Origin: Hevea brasiliensis
Taxonomy: Eukaryota; Streptophyta; Magnoliopsida; Malpighiales; Euphorbiaceae
Reading direction: 5' to 3'
Assembly (NCBI RefSeq): GCF_030052815.1
Contig: NC_079502.1
Location: 7,468,103 to 7,532,102 of the forward strand
DNA length: 64,000 bases
Notes under the pieces: generated by a model
Told to the model about the DNA's origin: nothing
What the model saw: the letters and a program-made list of their open reading frames with translations, nothing else
Databases searched by the model: none
Program-made: the position numbers and the translations under genes
Part shown: piece after piece, positions 12,571 through 24,356 of the stretch
Layout of the letters: the number at the start of each line of letters is the position of its first letter
Numbering within the stretch: the first letter of the stretch is position 1

Positions 12571-13716
12571 CTAAAAAATATCAAGAATTTCTAAAATGAA
12601 CCCATTGCATAGAGGACAATTACCCCTTTGGACCCAAAGTTCTCTTGAACATAATCTGCAAAAGGTGTGGCCGCAGGGGATAAATGCCGCACCTTTATGC
12701 CTAACCATGCACACGCAGCACGTGTGCTCTATCCCATCACCACCGTCCGCTCCATCTTCATCATCATCTTCTTCTTCGCATTCCTCATCCTCATCTCCCA
12801 TTATGTATCTGGACCCCTCAAATCCCATTTGCCTATCTGTCTCCTCTAACAAGTCCATTAATGACATCCTCACTGGCTGCGCCTCCGCCGCACCTTCACC
12901 TGTCGCACCACTGGCTTCCTCCTCTGCCTCTTCCTCAGCCGCTGCTGCTTGAGCAGCTGCCTCCGCCTCCGCCGCTTCCTGAGCCGCTACTGCCTCCCTC
13001 GCCGACAACACTCTCTCCTCCGCCAATGCCGCTCCTAGTCGGCGGCTACCTTCACGCCCCGGCTCTTCTTCGCTGTCTAGGTGTAAGTCAGAGGTCCGAG
13101 TTGAATTGTGCCTCGACATTTGCGGCCTGAAACTTCGTGAAGGAAGCTCATCTCCCACCGCGTGAGCGTTCCTAGACGATTCATCTAACCGGGTAGACTC
13201 GGACGGTGTCAGTGAACTGAACCGGGAGGAAGTCCGGCGAGACATTTGCGGTCTGTAACTCGAAACGGCCGAGTGATCATTGGAGTCATCGGCCTGAGTT
13301 GACTCGCCCGAGACGTTTGTGAAACGCACCGAATTGCGGCGGGACATCAAGGACCTTGGGTTATTTACAGTGTTGCTAAAACTGTTGTTATTCCGGATAG
13401 GAATATCAGAGGCGGGGATAGGGACAGAGGAGATCCAAGCAGAACCGGCACGCTTCAGGCGAAGGCGGTCTCTGAATGCTTTCCAGGTCTTCTTGTCCTT
13501 ATGGCCAAACAAGGAATCAGGCTCTTCGTCGCGAATTATATCCAAAAGAGTTCTGTTCATCAGAGCCGGCGTATGAGAAACCTCCACCGTTGGCTGCTTC
13601 TCAGAGCTCAACACATCGTTCAAAGTCAAGCCGGCAAGGTCTCTGCTGTTCTCAATTGCCGACATTTGGTCCAAAAGCGAGAGTCTCCGGCGACCAACAG
13701 CACCACCTTCTTCCAT
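12571..13716 (-). CDS. C3HC4 RING-finger protein, putative E3 ubiquitin ligase
   Basis: A single-exon frame of 381 residues. The C-terminus carries a complete C3HC4 RING: Cys333, Cys336, Cys348, His350, Cys353, Cys356, Cys367 and Cys370, in the arrangement CCVCMVRHKGAAFIPCGHTFC (21 positions, Cys333 to Cys353), then CRLC and CPLC. RING proteins of this kind recruit E2 enzymes for ubiquitin transfer; the substrate is unknown. Before the RING are an acidic tract (about 310-330), an Ala/Glu-rich, probably helical stretch (about 235-290), and Ser/Arg-rich repeats around QMSRR/QMSRH motifs. The N-terminus has LTLNDVLSSE and TLLDIIRDE, likely short docking motifs. The start at 13716 precedes MEEGGAVGRRR; an in-frame ATG nine codons upstream (13743) is possible but less convincing. 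The RING ends 11 residues before the stop, as usual in this plant family. Confidence 0.85.
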   Translation of the reverse strand: MEEGGAVGRRRLSLLDQMSAIENSRDLAGLTLNDVLSSEKQPTVEVSHTPALMNRTLLDIIRDEEPDSLFGHKDKKTWKAFRDRLRLKRAGSAWISSVPIPASDIPIRNNNSFSNTVNNPRSLMSRRNSVRFTNVSGESTQADDSNDHSAVSSYRPQMSRRTSSRFSSLTPSESTRLDESSRNAHAVGDELPSRSFRPQMSRHNSTRTSDLHLDSEEEPGREGSRRLGAALAEERVLSAREAVAAQEAAEAEAAAQAAAAEEEAEEEASGATGEGAAEAQPVRMSLMDLLEETDRQMGFEGSRYIMGDEDEECEEEDDDEDGADGGDGIEHTCCVCMVRHKGAAFIPCGHTFCRLCSRELWVQRGNCPLCNGFILEILDIF

Positions 13717-14400
13717 TAAAAGACAGTTAAAATTCCAATACAATAAAAAACCACAATTTCAACTTCCAAGAAATTAAAAAAGATTAATGGGTTGTTGTGC
13801 AGAGAAATCAAGAATTGGAAACATCTTTCCTCAGAGAAAAAGAAAGAGAAGGAAACGAAAATCCAATGCGATCAAATCAGGTAAGAAAATACAAATGAAA
13901 TGACAATTTCCCATAAAATTTGGCAGCTAGTGGAATTGAACTGAACATTGATGATACGTAGATTAGAAACTGAAAAATTCATTGGATACCTTTCTTCTCT
14001 CTGGTGACAGATATTTGAGATTGATTTTCACAGCAGCTTTCGATTTAAATCCTGGAAACAGGAAGAAAAAACTGATAATTTGAACAGAAAAAAGAAAGAC
14101 AAGAAATGTGTTAAAGAAAAAGATAGAACTTTGAAGCGCTCACCAAAAAGAGCCAAAAGACGATGTCCTCTCTGATGTCTGTATATCAGTTTTTCTTTTT
14201 TTGGGTTATTTATTTTTGCTCTTTTCTCTTCCTCTTCGTTCTCTTTTTGTCTCTCTCTATATCTCAGTGCTCGTAGAGGCCAAGAGAGAGAGAGAGAGAG
14301 ATGGTTCCGTGGAACGAGAGTTTGTGCCGTAGAGCGAGTCTCGTGGAAACTTCAGGCTTCCCCGTTAGTTCCCATCCCTTGCGGAACTATTTTTCATGCC
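13717..14400 (-). promoter_or_regulatory. 5' leader and promoter region of the RING gene
   Basis: The sequence upstream of the RING start has a less AT-rich, (GA/CT)-rich part at 14190-14340, including a GA run at about 14284-14300. This is typical of plant promoters and leaders with GAGA-type elements. A donor-like AG|GTATCC on the minus strand near 13990 suggests a leader intron, but its acceptor could not be fixed. Confidence 0.4.
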
Positions 14401-15820
14401 TATTTTATTAATTTTTTTTATTATCAATATTTTATTCAATTTAATTAAAATTTAAATATAAAATTTATAGTCTTTAATATTATTAATTAAAATTCACTAA
14501 TTTTAAAAATTATTATATATCATTATTAATAACTTGATATTAATTAAATGTATTTAATATAAATTTAATTTTATATAATAATAAATTTAATTATTATTAA
14601 ATTAAATATTTATATTAAAATTTATATAAAATTAATTATAATACATATGATGAATCAATAAATTTAAATATAAATATTTAATTTAATAAATATTGATTAA
14701 TTATGATGGCAAAAGAGGTATGAGAAGAATGATTATGATGATTCCAAATCATTGGCATTTTGGTACCCAAAATCATATAGCAGAATCCAATGCCTTTATG
14801 GGACCAAAATTAATATTCATCAAACAAGCTACAAATTGATCTCTTCATCCATTGTATATATTATAAAAATTTCAACTTGTTCACAACAGCAAACTAAATT
14901 TTAGAGGCGTTTGGTAGGAAATTAATAAGGATAAATAAAAAGGATTATATTAAATTTCTATTTTATTAATATTTGTACTTTCTTTAAGGGTTAAGAATTA
15001 ATTTTAAAAGATTAAATTAATAATTATATATTTTAAAAATTAAAATAATTAAAATTTATAAAGATAATATTTAATTTTTAATTTTTAACCTTCTCTCAAA
15101 TATATCTTTAAAAAAAATTTATGATTTGACTATATATATTCTCAAACCTTAAAAATAATATTATAAGAGTTCGACACTTAATTTAATGAAAGTGTTTAAA
15201 AAATTATCATGTTACAAAATTTTTTTGTTTATAATTTTTTATATAAAAATTAACTTGTGATATTAAATATTAAATTTTTATTTAAAATTTTTAAATTTCA
15301 ATTACTAAAATTTAAATAAGTATTTAATTTTTTTTACTTCATCTTTTAAAAATTTTAAAATTCTTAAGTTTATAATTTCGTATATTATAAAACTTTACTT
15401 ATCATATTATGTATTGCTGCAAATAAGTATTTTTTATATTAAATTTTTTGTTATAATAAAAAAGGAGTATTATAATTTAAAAACTATATTGATATACATA
15501 TCTATTTAAATAATTATTAAAAAAATTATGATTACAATTTAAAAATGTATTTTTTAAAAAAATATATTTAAACTCTATGAATTTTAATAATAATATTTCA
15601 AAATTTGTCACATGACATTTATACTTTTCTACTTTATTTAATTTATTATTTTGTTAGTATATGTTAATTAATTTAAAAAATAAAAAATAATTTATTAATC
15701 AATTTATTTATTTATTAACATAGAAATAAAATTAAATCAATTAAGAATTTTGTTATTAACAAACTTTTATATACTATGATTGTGAAAATATAAAATATAA
15801 GCCAACTTGAGGCCACAGGC
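14401..15820. other. AT-rich intergenic desert
   Basis: Extremely AT-rich sequence dominated by A/T homopolymers and TTAAT-type words. I see no gene, RNA or clear repeat boundary. Confidence 0.6.
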
Positions 15821-15850
15821 CACAGCTTAGAAAAGAGGCATTGTGAAAAA

Positions 15851-15952
15851 CCCTTCTTCTCACCAGCAGGGCCTGGATTCCCATTGAAAGCACCATTTGC
15901 ATTTAGCTTCCCCCATGCAAGGGACGGGACATTCCAAGCAACAATTTGACAG
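15851..15952 (-). pseudogene. LINE-type RNase H fragment
   Basis: On the minus strand, about 34 codons read WNVPSLAWGKLNANGAFNGN then PGPAG. This matches the start of the RNase H domain carried by plant LINE retrotransposons and related reverse-transcriptase genes, whose usual form is W-x-P-x-x-G-W-x-K-L-N-T-D-G-A followed by G-N-P-G. The Asp of the TDGA motif, a catalytic metal ligand, is Asn here. The frame is short and surrounded by stops, so this is a dead scrap. The sequence around it, to about 16170, may belong to the same decayed element. Confidence 0.55.
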
Positions 15953-16175
15953 GCCGTGAAATAAATATTGCAAGATCCAGCAAGTTTATAAGACCAAGCT
16001 ACAAAATCCTGATTGATTTGGCCTCGGAGAAAATGCCAATTTTCGATTCAATTCGCTTGGAAAGTGCTCCTTGAATGACCATATTCCTCCATTGTCAGAA
16101 TCCACTAAAGATTATACCAAGAACTTCCTTGAGACTGAGAGTGCCAGACCTTGAACGCTGGTGACTAACCTGAAA

Positions 16176-19100
16176 GGGTAAATTACACCTTTTTGTCGCG
16201 ATTCAAATTATGGGTCAGACTGACATTAGAATTTGGGTCAGAATAAGGTCTCTAAAACTCGTAGTAAACCCAATCATGAAACCCATGTTTGGCCTAATTT
16301 CAAGAAAACAATCAGACTCCAGCCATAATATGGACTATATAACGAGGAGTTTTTGACTCACCCGACCTGTAATCATAAAATCCAATACATTTAGGGTGCT
16401 CAACTCACCCACACAATCATCTATAAATCAAAATAAGATCAAATGGGAGCTCAGCTCCCTCATCCAAACCATATGCCCAAATCATTCAACCATGCATGCA
16501 TCATAGGAAGTTTACAATTTTTAAAAGACATAATCTTTTACAGTCCCAAATCAAATTAAATATTTCCTACACTTGCGGAGTTCTAAATTTTCAATTGATT
16601 TCATAAAGTTATACGAAATGGACATAAATGGACATGTGAGGAAGAGAACAGGTCAATCCCAATAATGTTTTCCTATATCATGGAAAAATGGTGAACAGAA
16701 GTGAACATTCGACTCATAGAGTAAGATATTAATTTCACATACAATTTCTATAACTATCTATTTCTAATGCATCATTAGAAATGAAATGCATCATCTTTAT
16801 GTAAGCTATATAGATTAGGTCAAATCACATCATAGACAATCTGGAGCACTCACGCACTTGTATCAAATCTATACTCACACATACATATATGGTGAGCTGA
16901 TACCCTATATAGCTCTCTTATTTCCAACCTCTGCTAGCGAGATCAACTCAAAGTTGGACTTTTTCTTATTATTCAAATGCGGGGGCAAGCGAGATCAACT
17001 CAAAGTCATACCTATCCTGACTTATCCATAATAAGGATCGGGTCCCAGCGAGTCAAGCTCTAGCCGCGTCTATCTGTCCTATCCATATCCATAAATACCG
17101 CAACACACGAACTCACACACACAGCTCCAGATTATCATAATACAACAACCAAAGTAATATCATCAAATATAAATGCAAAATAGGGCTTGCCTAATATTTA
17201 ACTGCATATGTATATGTATAAGTGATGCATGAGCATATCTGAAATATAATAATATTGAAATTGTAAATAAAATCAATATCTACTTATAAATTTACAGGTG
17301 GTCATTGCGGCAGCTGGGCAGAAGATGAAAGTTGACTCAGCTCATCTAAAATTACTATATAACAATTCATTAGCATACAAATATAAAACAAGACTTTTAA
17401 GAAGCAAAGACGTCCTATTTTGTGCTGAAAATTTAACAGAGTTTCCCCTGCACCTAGGACCTACCTAACTGCCAAAATATTCAAATAACACTTCTAAATC
17501 TTAATTTCCCATAACCGCAACTTATCAACAACATATGGCCCATTCTGGGCCCTCCAAATCAGTCAATACTCACAATCTGAGAAAATTACATTTTAATCCT
17601 TGAAACTAACCTTTTTGCAAAAATCACCTAAACGAGCTTTAAAAATTCTAAAATTTGGCTCATGGTCCTTAGCAATATTATAAAACTAATGCAAAATGAA
17701 TTATAATTTTCTAGCCTAGCACGAATATTTTATGAATTTTTAATCAAAATCAGGCACCAGATAATTGAGAAAACTTGGGGTTCGGGTTTACCTAAGCCAA
17801 TTCTAATGCTAGAAACGCGTCTGGGGCGTCTGAAAACGGTGGGGTAGCCTATTACTTCGACCAATTTCTAAAGGAATTCCGGTGGCCTGTCTGTTCGGCT
17901 CGAAATTGCAAAGCCGCACAACTGTCAAATTTCCTCAAAATGGAAGTATCTACACAAAGCCCAAAGCACCCAGAGTTAGAAAAAAATATTTATGAAATTT
18001 ATTAATCTCAGTTGAAGCTCAAAAAAATACTACGAAATTCGTGGGACCCACCAAAATTTCGGTGTCAAAAAATTTTGAAATTTATATCGTCGCGAAGCTT
18101 TCATCGTGTAGAGCACGTCAATACTCTCGGAATCCCCTTAGGGTTCCCAGTTTGGAAGAAATTTTGTCCAAAAGTCGAAATTGGCTAAAATTTCTCATGC
18201 AAAAATTGGACAATCTACCCAATAAAAATTAATGTTCTTAGTTTCTATGGAAAACTCTAGAGATATAAATGAGATTTGAGACTAGACCATGTCCAATCGG
18301 TAGCCGAATCGGTCGGATTTTGACCGAAAAGTGTGCAGCACTGTGCACGGGTGAAGGGACTTTTAAGTCGATTTTCCGGCAACCTGGAGGGCAACCGGTG
18401 GCAGGGAAGGTCGCTGGCGAGCTGGGGAAGAGAGCGGAGGGGAGAGGAAGCAGTGGTTGGCGCGGAGGAAGAGCGAGGAGAGAGAAAAAGGAAGAGAAAA
18501 AGAGAGAGAAGCGTCGTGTGACGTGGGAGGAAGAAGAAGAAAAAGAGAGGGTCAGTTCAATTTGATTGGTTCGACCTGATCCGGTTCGATTCGACTGCTT
18601 CAATTCGAAAACTCAAAAATTGAATTTTTACTCTATCTTGATACAAAAAACGAGGTTCAAAAATTTTGAAAAAAATTTTAAAAAACTCGAAAAAATTTGT
18701 GAAGTCTAAATATATTTTTAATTTTACCACATGGTCTATAAATTAATTTTTAAAAATCAACAAAGTTTATTGTCTTTAAAAAATCAAACCCGATTTCTAA
18801 AATCTGAAAAATTCCAAATAAATTTCCAAAATTTTAACAAAATAAAATATTAATATTTACATATAAAATAAGTATTTTAAAACTTAGGGGTGTTACATCT
18901 TTAAACTTAAGAATTGTTTCATTTTTGTCTTTAAATTTCAATTTGTTACAACAAAGCACTCAAGTTTTATTTTATTTTCATAAAAAGTCACTCTAACCTG
19001 TAATAATATTTTTATTTTATTTTATTTTATTATTGCAAATTACTTTTTCCAATTTTTAAAGATTATTATAATATTTAAAATAATATTTTATTAAAATATC

Positions 19101-19446
19101 TTATCAAATAAAATATTCTATATATTTCATTTAATAATAAAAGTTAATAAAAATATAAATAAATAATAAAATATTATATATAATTAATAATTATATTAAT
19201 AAATAAAACAAAATAATTTTATTAATAAATAATTATAATTAATTTGACTATAGATATGAGAGAGAAAGATAATAGAAAAAGGATAAAAATATAATTTTAT
19301 TTTTGAGAGAAAATGTAAAAAGATAATGTTATTTTTTGAACATAAAAATTTGTCATAAAAGATTTTTTTTTTTTTGAAATAAGATTAAATTTAAATAATT
19401 TTATTTTAACAAATTAAAATTTAAGAATGTTTGGTGTAATTTACTC
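16176..19446. mobile_element. Short TIR element (MITE-like) split by an LTR
   Basis: The left end GGGTAAATTACACC (16176-16189) is the inverse of GGTGTAATTTACTC (19433-19446), with one mismatch in 14 bases, and weaker inverted similarity continues inward (TTAAxTT-type words). Without the intervening LTR (16194-18897) the element is about 567 bp, AT-rich and non-coding, as expected of a miniature inverted-repeat element. I could not find a convincing target-site duplication, so the superfamily is not assigned. The LTR sits only about four bases inside the left inverted repeat. Confidence 0.55.
16194..18897 (-). mobile_element. Solo LTR, 2.70 kb, TGTAACACCC family, copy 2
   Basis: Read on the minus strand it starts TGTAACACCCC at 18897 and ends CGCGACA at 16194. 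It aligns with copy 1 throughout, sharing the GA/CT-rich tract near 18400-18560, the CTGCCGGATTTT-like segment, and the end ACCCATAATTTG. No retroelement gene is present. The flanking five bases (CTTTT on the left, TCTTT on the right) are similar but offset, so the target duplication is imperfect or has mutated. The open frames at 18238-18603 are artefacts of the GA-rich tract. Confidence 0.75.
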
Positions 19447-19615
19447 ACATTCAAAACAAGAGAACAAAGCATTAGGTAGTGTTTACCATAATTTTGTATT
19501 TTTACTATAAATAAATTTCATTTCATGACACATTGTAAGCATTTGCGTGGTCTAATAAATGAAATATTTTTAATTTATTATTAAAAAAGTTTAATACAAT
19601 TTTAAAAAATATTAT
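18898..19615. other. AT-rich spacer between LTR copies 2 and 3
   Basis: The first 550 bases are the remainder of the split TIR element, and the last 170 bases (19447-19615) are plain AT-rich sequence. There is no gene. Confidence 0.6.
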
Positions 19616-22600
19616 TGTAACACCCTTAATTTTTAAACAATTATTTATATGTAAATATTAAAATTTTATTCTATTAAATATTATGAGAATTTATTTGAAA
19701 TTTTTAGAAATTTTTAGAATCGGGTTTGATTTCTTTGAAACAATAAATTTCATTAATTTAAAAAATTAATTAATTTAAAGATCATGTGGCAAAAATAGAA
19801 ATATATTTAGACTCTAAAAAGTTTTTTGAGTATTCTAAAAATTTTTCAAAATTTTTAGGCCTTATTTTTTGTCCTAAAGCAGAGTAAAAATTTAATTTTG
19901 GATATCTTAAATCGAACCACATCAAATTGAACATGTCTCTTTTTCTTCCTCCCTCCCTTCTCCTGCACGTCGACCTCCTGTAGCATCCTCACTTTAGCTA
20001 GTCCATATAGTCTACTGTTCCGGTGACCAATGTCGGTCCGGGCAGTTAGAATATTTGAAATTATAGTTAGACTAAAGTGGAGAGTTATAAAGAAAATAAA
20101 TAATGCTCATAAAAATCAAGGAAAAATTTTTAGAAACTAAATACACTAAGGTTAAACGAGCCGAAACCCCAGTGATGAGTAACCCGAATGGGAAGTAACG
20201 GTGAAAGCCGTTAATAACCCTAGACCCAGAGAAAAAATTATTGTTGAGATTTTCAACAGGTGGATATTCGTTAGAATGTTAATAAATTAAGGAAAACTTA
20301 ATCGGTTTCTCTGACTGAATGAGTAAACTGAAATTATTAAAAATTAAATTTAATTACTAGGAATGTAACAATATAAGATAAGGCGCTCTGGCACCGAGTG
20401 TGACATGCCTTACTCGGCTACATTCTAAACGAGTAAGGGGTGTTACACCTCCTCTCCCATTTCTCTCGATTTCTCTCTCCTCCCTCCTTCCCTTGCCGGC
20501 TGACCACCTCCCTCTCCACCCCAGCTCGCTAGCGCCCCACCTGGGAGTCTCCTCCCCGCAGCTGCCGCCTGGATCACCAGAAAACACGTCCTTTTCCTCT
20601 CCCTCATGCGCGCGCGCCCAATGAGTTTCTCGACTAAAATCCAGTCAATTTGGCCGCTAATCAAACTGAATCTTGTCCCAAAACTCATTTACACATCGAG
20701 AGCTTTCCATGTACACTAAGAACATTAATTTTTATCTAGCAAATTATCAATTTTTTATTCGGGAAGTTTTAGCCTATTTTGACATTTAAGCTAAATTTCT
20801 CCCAAATTGGGAACCCCAAGGAGATTTCAAAAGTACCAACGTGCTCTACATGACAAGAGTTTCGCAACAATATAAATTTCAAAATTTTTCGACACCAAAA
20901 TTTTGGTGAGTCCTGCAGATTTCATAATATTTTTCTAAGTTTCAAATGAGCTTATTTAATTTTGTAACAATTTTATTCTAACCCCTGATGTTGTGGGCTT
21001 CACGTAGATACTTTTGTTTTGTGGAAATTCGACCGTCGGCCAGATCTGCAATTTCGGACTGAGCAGATAAGCTGCCGGAACCACTTCGAAACTGAGTCAA
21101 AGTTATGGGCTATCCCACTATTTTCAGATGCCCTGAACGTGCTTCAAGTGTCAGAATTAGCGTAGGTAAACCCAAACCCTAAGTTTCTTTAGTTATCTAA
21201 TTCCGGGTTTAGAATAAAAATCCATAAAATATTCGTGGAAGGCTAAAAAATTATAATTCCTTTTGTATTAACTTTGTAATATTGCTAAGAATAGTAGGGC
21301 AAAATTTTAGAAATTTTAGAGCTCGTTTGAATGATTTATAATAAAATATTAATTATAGGGACTAAAATATTATTTTTTAAATTTGTGAGTATTAACTGTT
21401 TTGGAGGGCCCAGGAGGAGCCATATGATGTTAATAAGATGTGGTTGTGGAAATTGTGATTTAGATGTGTTATTTAAATCTTTTTGCAAGTTAGTTAGGTC
21501 CTACGTATAGGAGAAATTCTGCCGGATTTTCGGCAAAACTTATGATTGTCCATTGATTCTTTAAAATTTTATTTTAAGTAAATATTGGTAAAATTTTTTA
21601 TATAATATTTAGGTGAGCTGGGTTAGTCTTCCTCGTTTGCTCAGCCGCTGCAGTGACTATCGATTAATTAGTAAGTAGATATTGATTTTAATATTATTAT
21701 ATATATTCAAAGTATGCTCATGCATCACTTATACATATATGTATGTAGTAAAAATTAGGCATGCCTTATATTGTATTTGTTCTTGATGATATTATTGTGA
21801 TTGTTGTTTTATGGCGATCTGGAGCTATGTGTGTGAGTTGGTGCATATGTGGATATGAGTAGGATGGGTAGACGCGGCAAAAACTTGACTCGCTATGACT
21901 CGATTCTTATTATGGTTAAGTCAGGGTAGGCACGATTTTGAGTTGATCTCGTTGACCGCCATATTTGGATATTAAGAGAAAGTCTGGCTTTGAGTTGATC
22001 TCGCTGGCAGAGGTTGGAACTAAGAGAGCTATATAGGGGATCAACTTCCATATATATGTGTGTGAATATGGATGTGACACGCGGGTGTGTGAGTGTTCTA
22101 GATTGGCTCTGATGTGATTATGACTTGATTTCTTAGAAATGTGTAAAGATGATATATTTCACTCTTAGAATACACTATACTTAAATAATTATAGAAATTA
22201 TAAGTAAAATCAATATCTTACTCTATGTGTCGAACGTTCACTCCTGTTCACCATATTTTTCCAAGTTGCAAGAAAGCTTATTCTTGTATTTAACCTGCTT
22301 TCTTCCTCACAGGTCCATTAATTTCTATTTTTATAGTTTGCATTGTTAAATTTAAATTCTATATCTCCGCATGTGTAAAACCATTTTATTTAACTTGAGA
22401 CTATAAGATTAATTATTTTGGGGTTGTAAACTTATTAATCTATATATGTGTAAATGTGTGGATGAATAGCTTATTGGATGAGGGAGCTGGACTCTATTTG
22501 ATTTTATATTGAATTGTGAATGATTGTAAGGGTAAGCTGAGCTCTCCAAATTATTTTTATTTTGAGATTACAGGTCGGGTGAGTTAAGAATTTCCCGTTA

Positions 22601-22764
22601 GTCTATATTATGGTCAGACTCTGTCCGATTGATTTCTTAAAACTGGGCTCAAAATGTGGACTTCATGGATGGGTTAGAGATTAGTTGGACTTACTACGGA
22701 TTTTATGGACTTTATGCTGACCCAAGTTCTAGTGTCGGTCCGACCCATAATTTGAGTCGTGAAA
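19616..22764 (+). mobile_element. Solo LTR, TGTAACACCC family, copy 3 (with nested insertion)
   Basis: It starts TGTAACACCC and ends GAGTCGTGAAA, where the expected final CA has become AA. Perfect 5-bp duplications ATTAT flank it at 19611-19615 and 22765-22769. After removal of the nested element (19979-20447) and its duplicated CCTCC, the length is about 2675 bp, close to the other two copies. It carries no coding sequence. Shared landmarks with copy 1 are the CT-rich tract, TTCTGCCGGATTTTCGGCA at about 21515, and ATTTGATTTTATATTG-like text before the end. Confidence 0.82.
19979..20447 (+). mobile_element. 469-bp element nested in LTR copy 3
   Basis: It begins TGTAGCATCC and ends GGTGTTACA, so the ends are TG...CA and roughly inverted. 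A perfect 5-bp duplication CCTCC lies at 19974-19978 and 20448-20452. The corresponding point in LTR copies 1 and 2 lacks this sequence. Size and ends fit a solo LTR of a second, smaller family or a short non-autonomous LTR element. It has no coding capacity. The orientation is arbitrary because the ends are nearly palindromic. Confidence 0.75.
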
Positions 22765-23060
22765 ATTATATAAAAAATTGTAAAACCTTTTTTAATATGC
22801 TGTTACACTTAAAATCACAATAAAAAAATATGAATAAAAATGATTGATTATTAAAAATAAGTCCAAAGAATTAAAAAAAACATTAAATATAATATTTTAA
22901 CAAAGAAGTGAAGGGAAATAAATAAAAAACTAAGTAATATAATAAAAAAATTATTATTTAATCTTCATATTTTGGTAAAAATAATTACTTAGTTTGTATA
23001 TTTTACTATTTAATTTTACTTTATTAATGATAAATTAAAAATAAAAAGCCCAAAATGAAG
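22765..23060. other. AT-rich spacer before the EAF1-like gene
   Basis: AT-rich sequence that should contain the upstream promoter part of the EAF1-like gene. The stretch 22960-23030 resembles one arm of the inverted repeat found at 52844-53688 (ATTATTTAATxTTxATATTTT followed by TAATTAxTTA). No gene is seen. Confidence 0.4.
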
Positions 23061-23307
23061 GAGAAAGGCCCTCTTCATCGTCGTCTTCTTCTTCTTCTTC
23101 TTCTTCTTCACGGAGAGAACCCAAGCCCATTAGTAGCTGAGAGAGAGAGAGGTCTCACTCTCGCATAGGCATAGTCCCCCCTTCGAAAACCAAACCTGAG
23201 AGGAAAAAAAAAAAGCACGCCAAAAAAAAAAAAAAAAACACCAGAGAGCGAGAAACAAAATTAGCAAAAAATTTAAAAGGAGAAAGGACCTTTTGGAGAG
23301 AACGTAG

Positions 23308-23400
23308 ATGGAATTACAGAAGACTTCATTTCACGTTCTCATGGCTGACATTTGCACCGAAGCCTTTAATTCTAGGGTTAATTTCCCTCGTTTAGATTGA
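23308..23400 (+). CDS. Upstream ORF in the EAF1-like leader (30 aa)
   Basis: An ATG-initiated frame of 30 codons plus TGA lies wholly inside the predicted first leader exon. The peptide starts MELQKTSFHVLMADICTEAF and ends FPRLD. It precedes the main ATG in the spliced leader and could reduce translation of the main frame. It has no known domain, and whether it is translated or conserved is not known. Confidence 0.35.
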   Translation: MELQKTSFHVLMADICTEAFNSRVNFPRLD

Positions 23401-24309
23401 GCTATTTGTCACTACTCCAAAACCCTGGGAGAGATAAAGTGTTACAACAGGGGGACGCTTCTTAATTGTGTTTTTGCTGTTCCCTAGCTTCCCAATTCTG
23501 TAATTCAGGTGATTATTGCTCCAATTTTTGGGTTTATTTCCCTCTTCTTAGGAAACCCTAGAACTGGTGTGCAATGTTCAATTTGTGCAAATTCTGCTTT
23601 GATTCATTAAAATTAGGGTTTCTTCGCTTGGGGCAAGGGATTGCAATTTGTTTCTCTTGTGGTTTTGTTGCGCATTTTGCTCGAGTGCTCGTGGATTTTT
23701 GCTTTAAGTCGTATTTTTCACGTTAACAGGGGAATTAAATGCAGAAAACGGGTGATTGTGTCAGAGTTTGAAGGGACCACTTGGCGCTAAGCATTTTCTG
23801 TGCTCTTATTACTTGTGAGCATGTGCATGTTCATCTTGCCAAGTATGTTTGCTGGTTGTTATGCAATCATTAGTTACAACTTTCCTGGGATTTTTTTGGG
23901 TGCATGCTTAGTTTTCAACTGATATTTATGCCCATAATTTTTTTGTTAATATTTCAAAACTTAAAATGGTAGAACAACATTTATCCTTAAAATATGGTTT
24001 TGGTGCTTAAGGCATTGCTTGTTATGCAAACTTGCTATTTTTTATGATGTTTGCAACGGATATGGCATACTAACCTAGCTGCATGATTCCTCATGAGCAC
24101 TATTTGGTAAGGTCAATTACAAATTGATGTTTGGGTTTATGAAATGAATGGGAACTACACTACAGTTGGTGGTGTACCCTAGAAAAGAGAAAGTGAACAA
24201 AATACTTAAGTGTGGACAAGGTTTTAAGAGGTAAAAGGCTTATAATTTGTATGCCATTGATGACATTGTTGAACTTTGATGTCTGCATGCTTTATTTATT
24301 TAGTTTTTA

Positions 24310-24312
<3 letters not shown>

Positions 24313-24355
<43 letters not shown>
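24313..24355. repeat. (CT)n microsatellite in leader intron
   Basis: About 42 bases of uninterrupted TC dinucleotides. Confidence 0.95.

Positions 24356-24356
<1 letters not shown>

Noticed and set aside
18238..18603. Open frames in LTR copy 2
   Set aside because: Same GA/CT-rich tract as in copy 1, with different peptides in the sister copies, so not conserved as protein.
20357..20688. Open frames around the 3' end of the nested 469-bp element
   Set aside because: They span an insertion boundary between two elements and are compositional artefacts.
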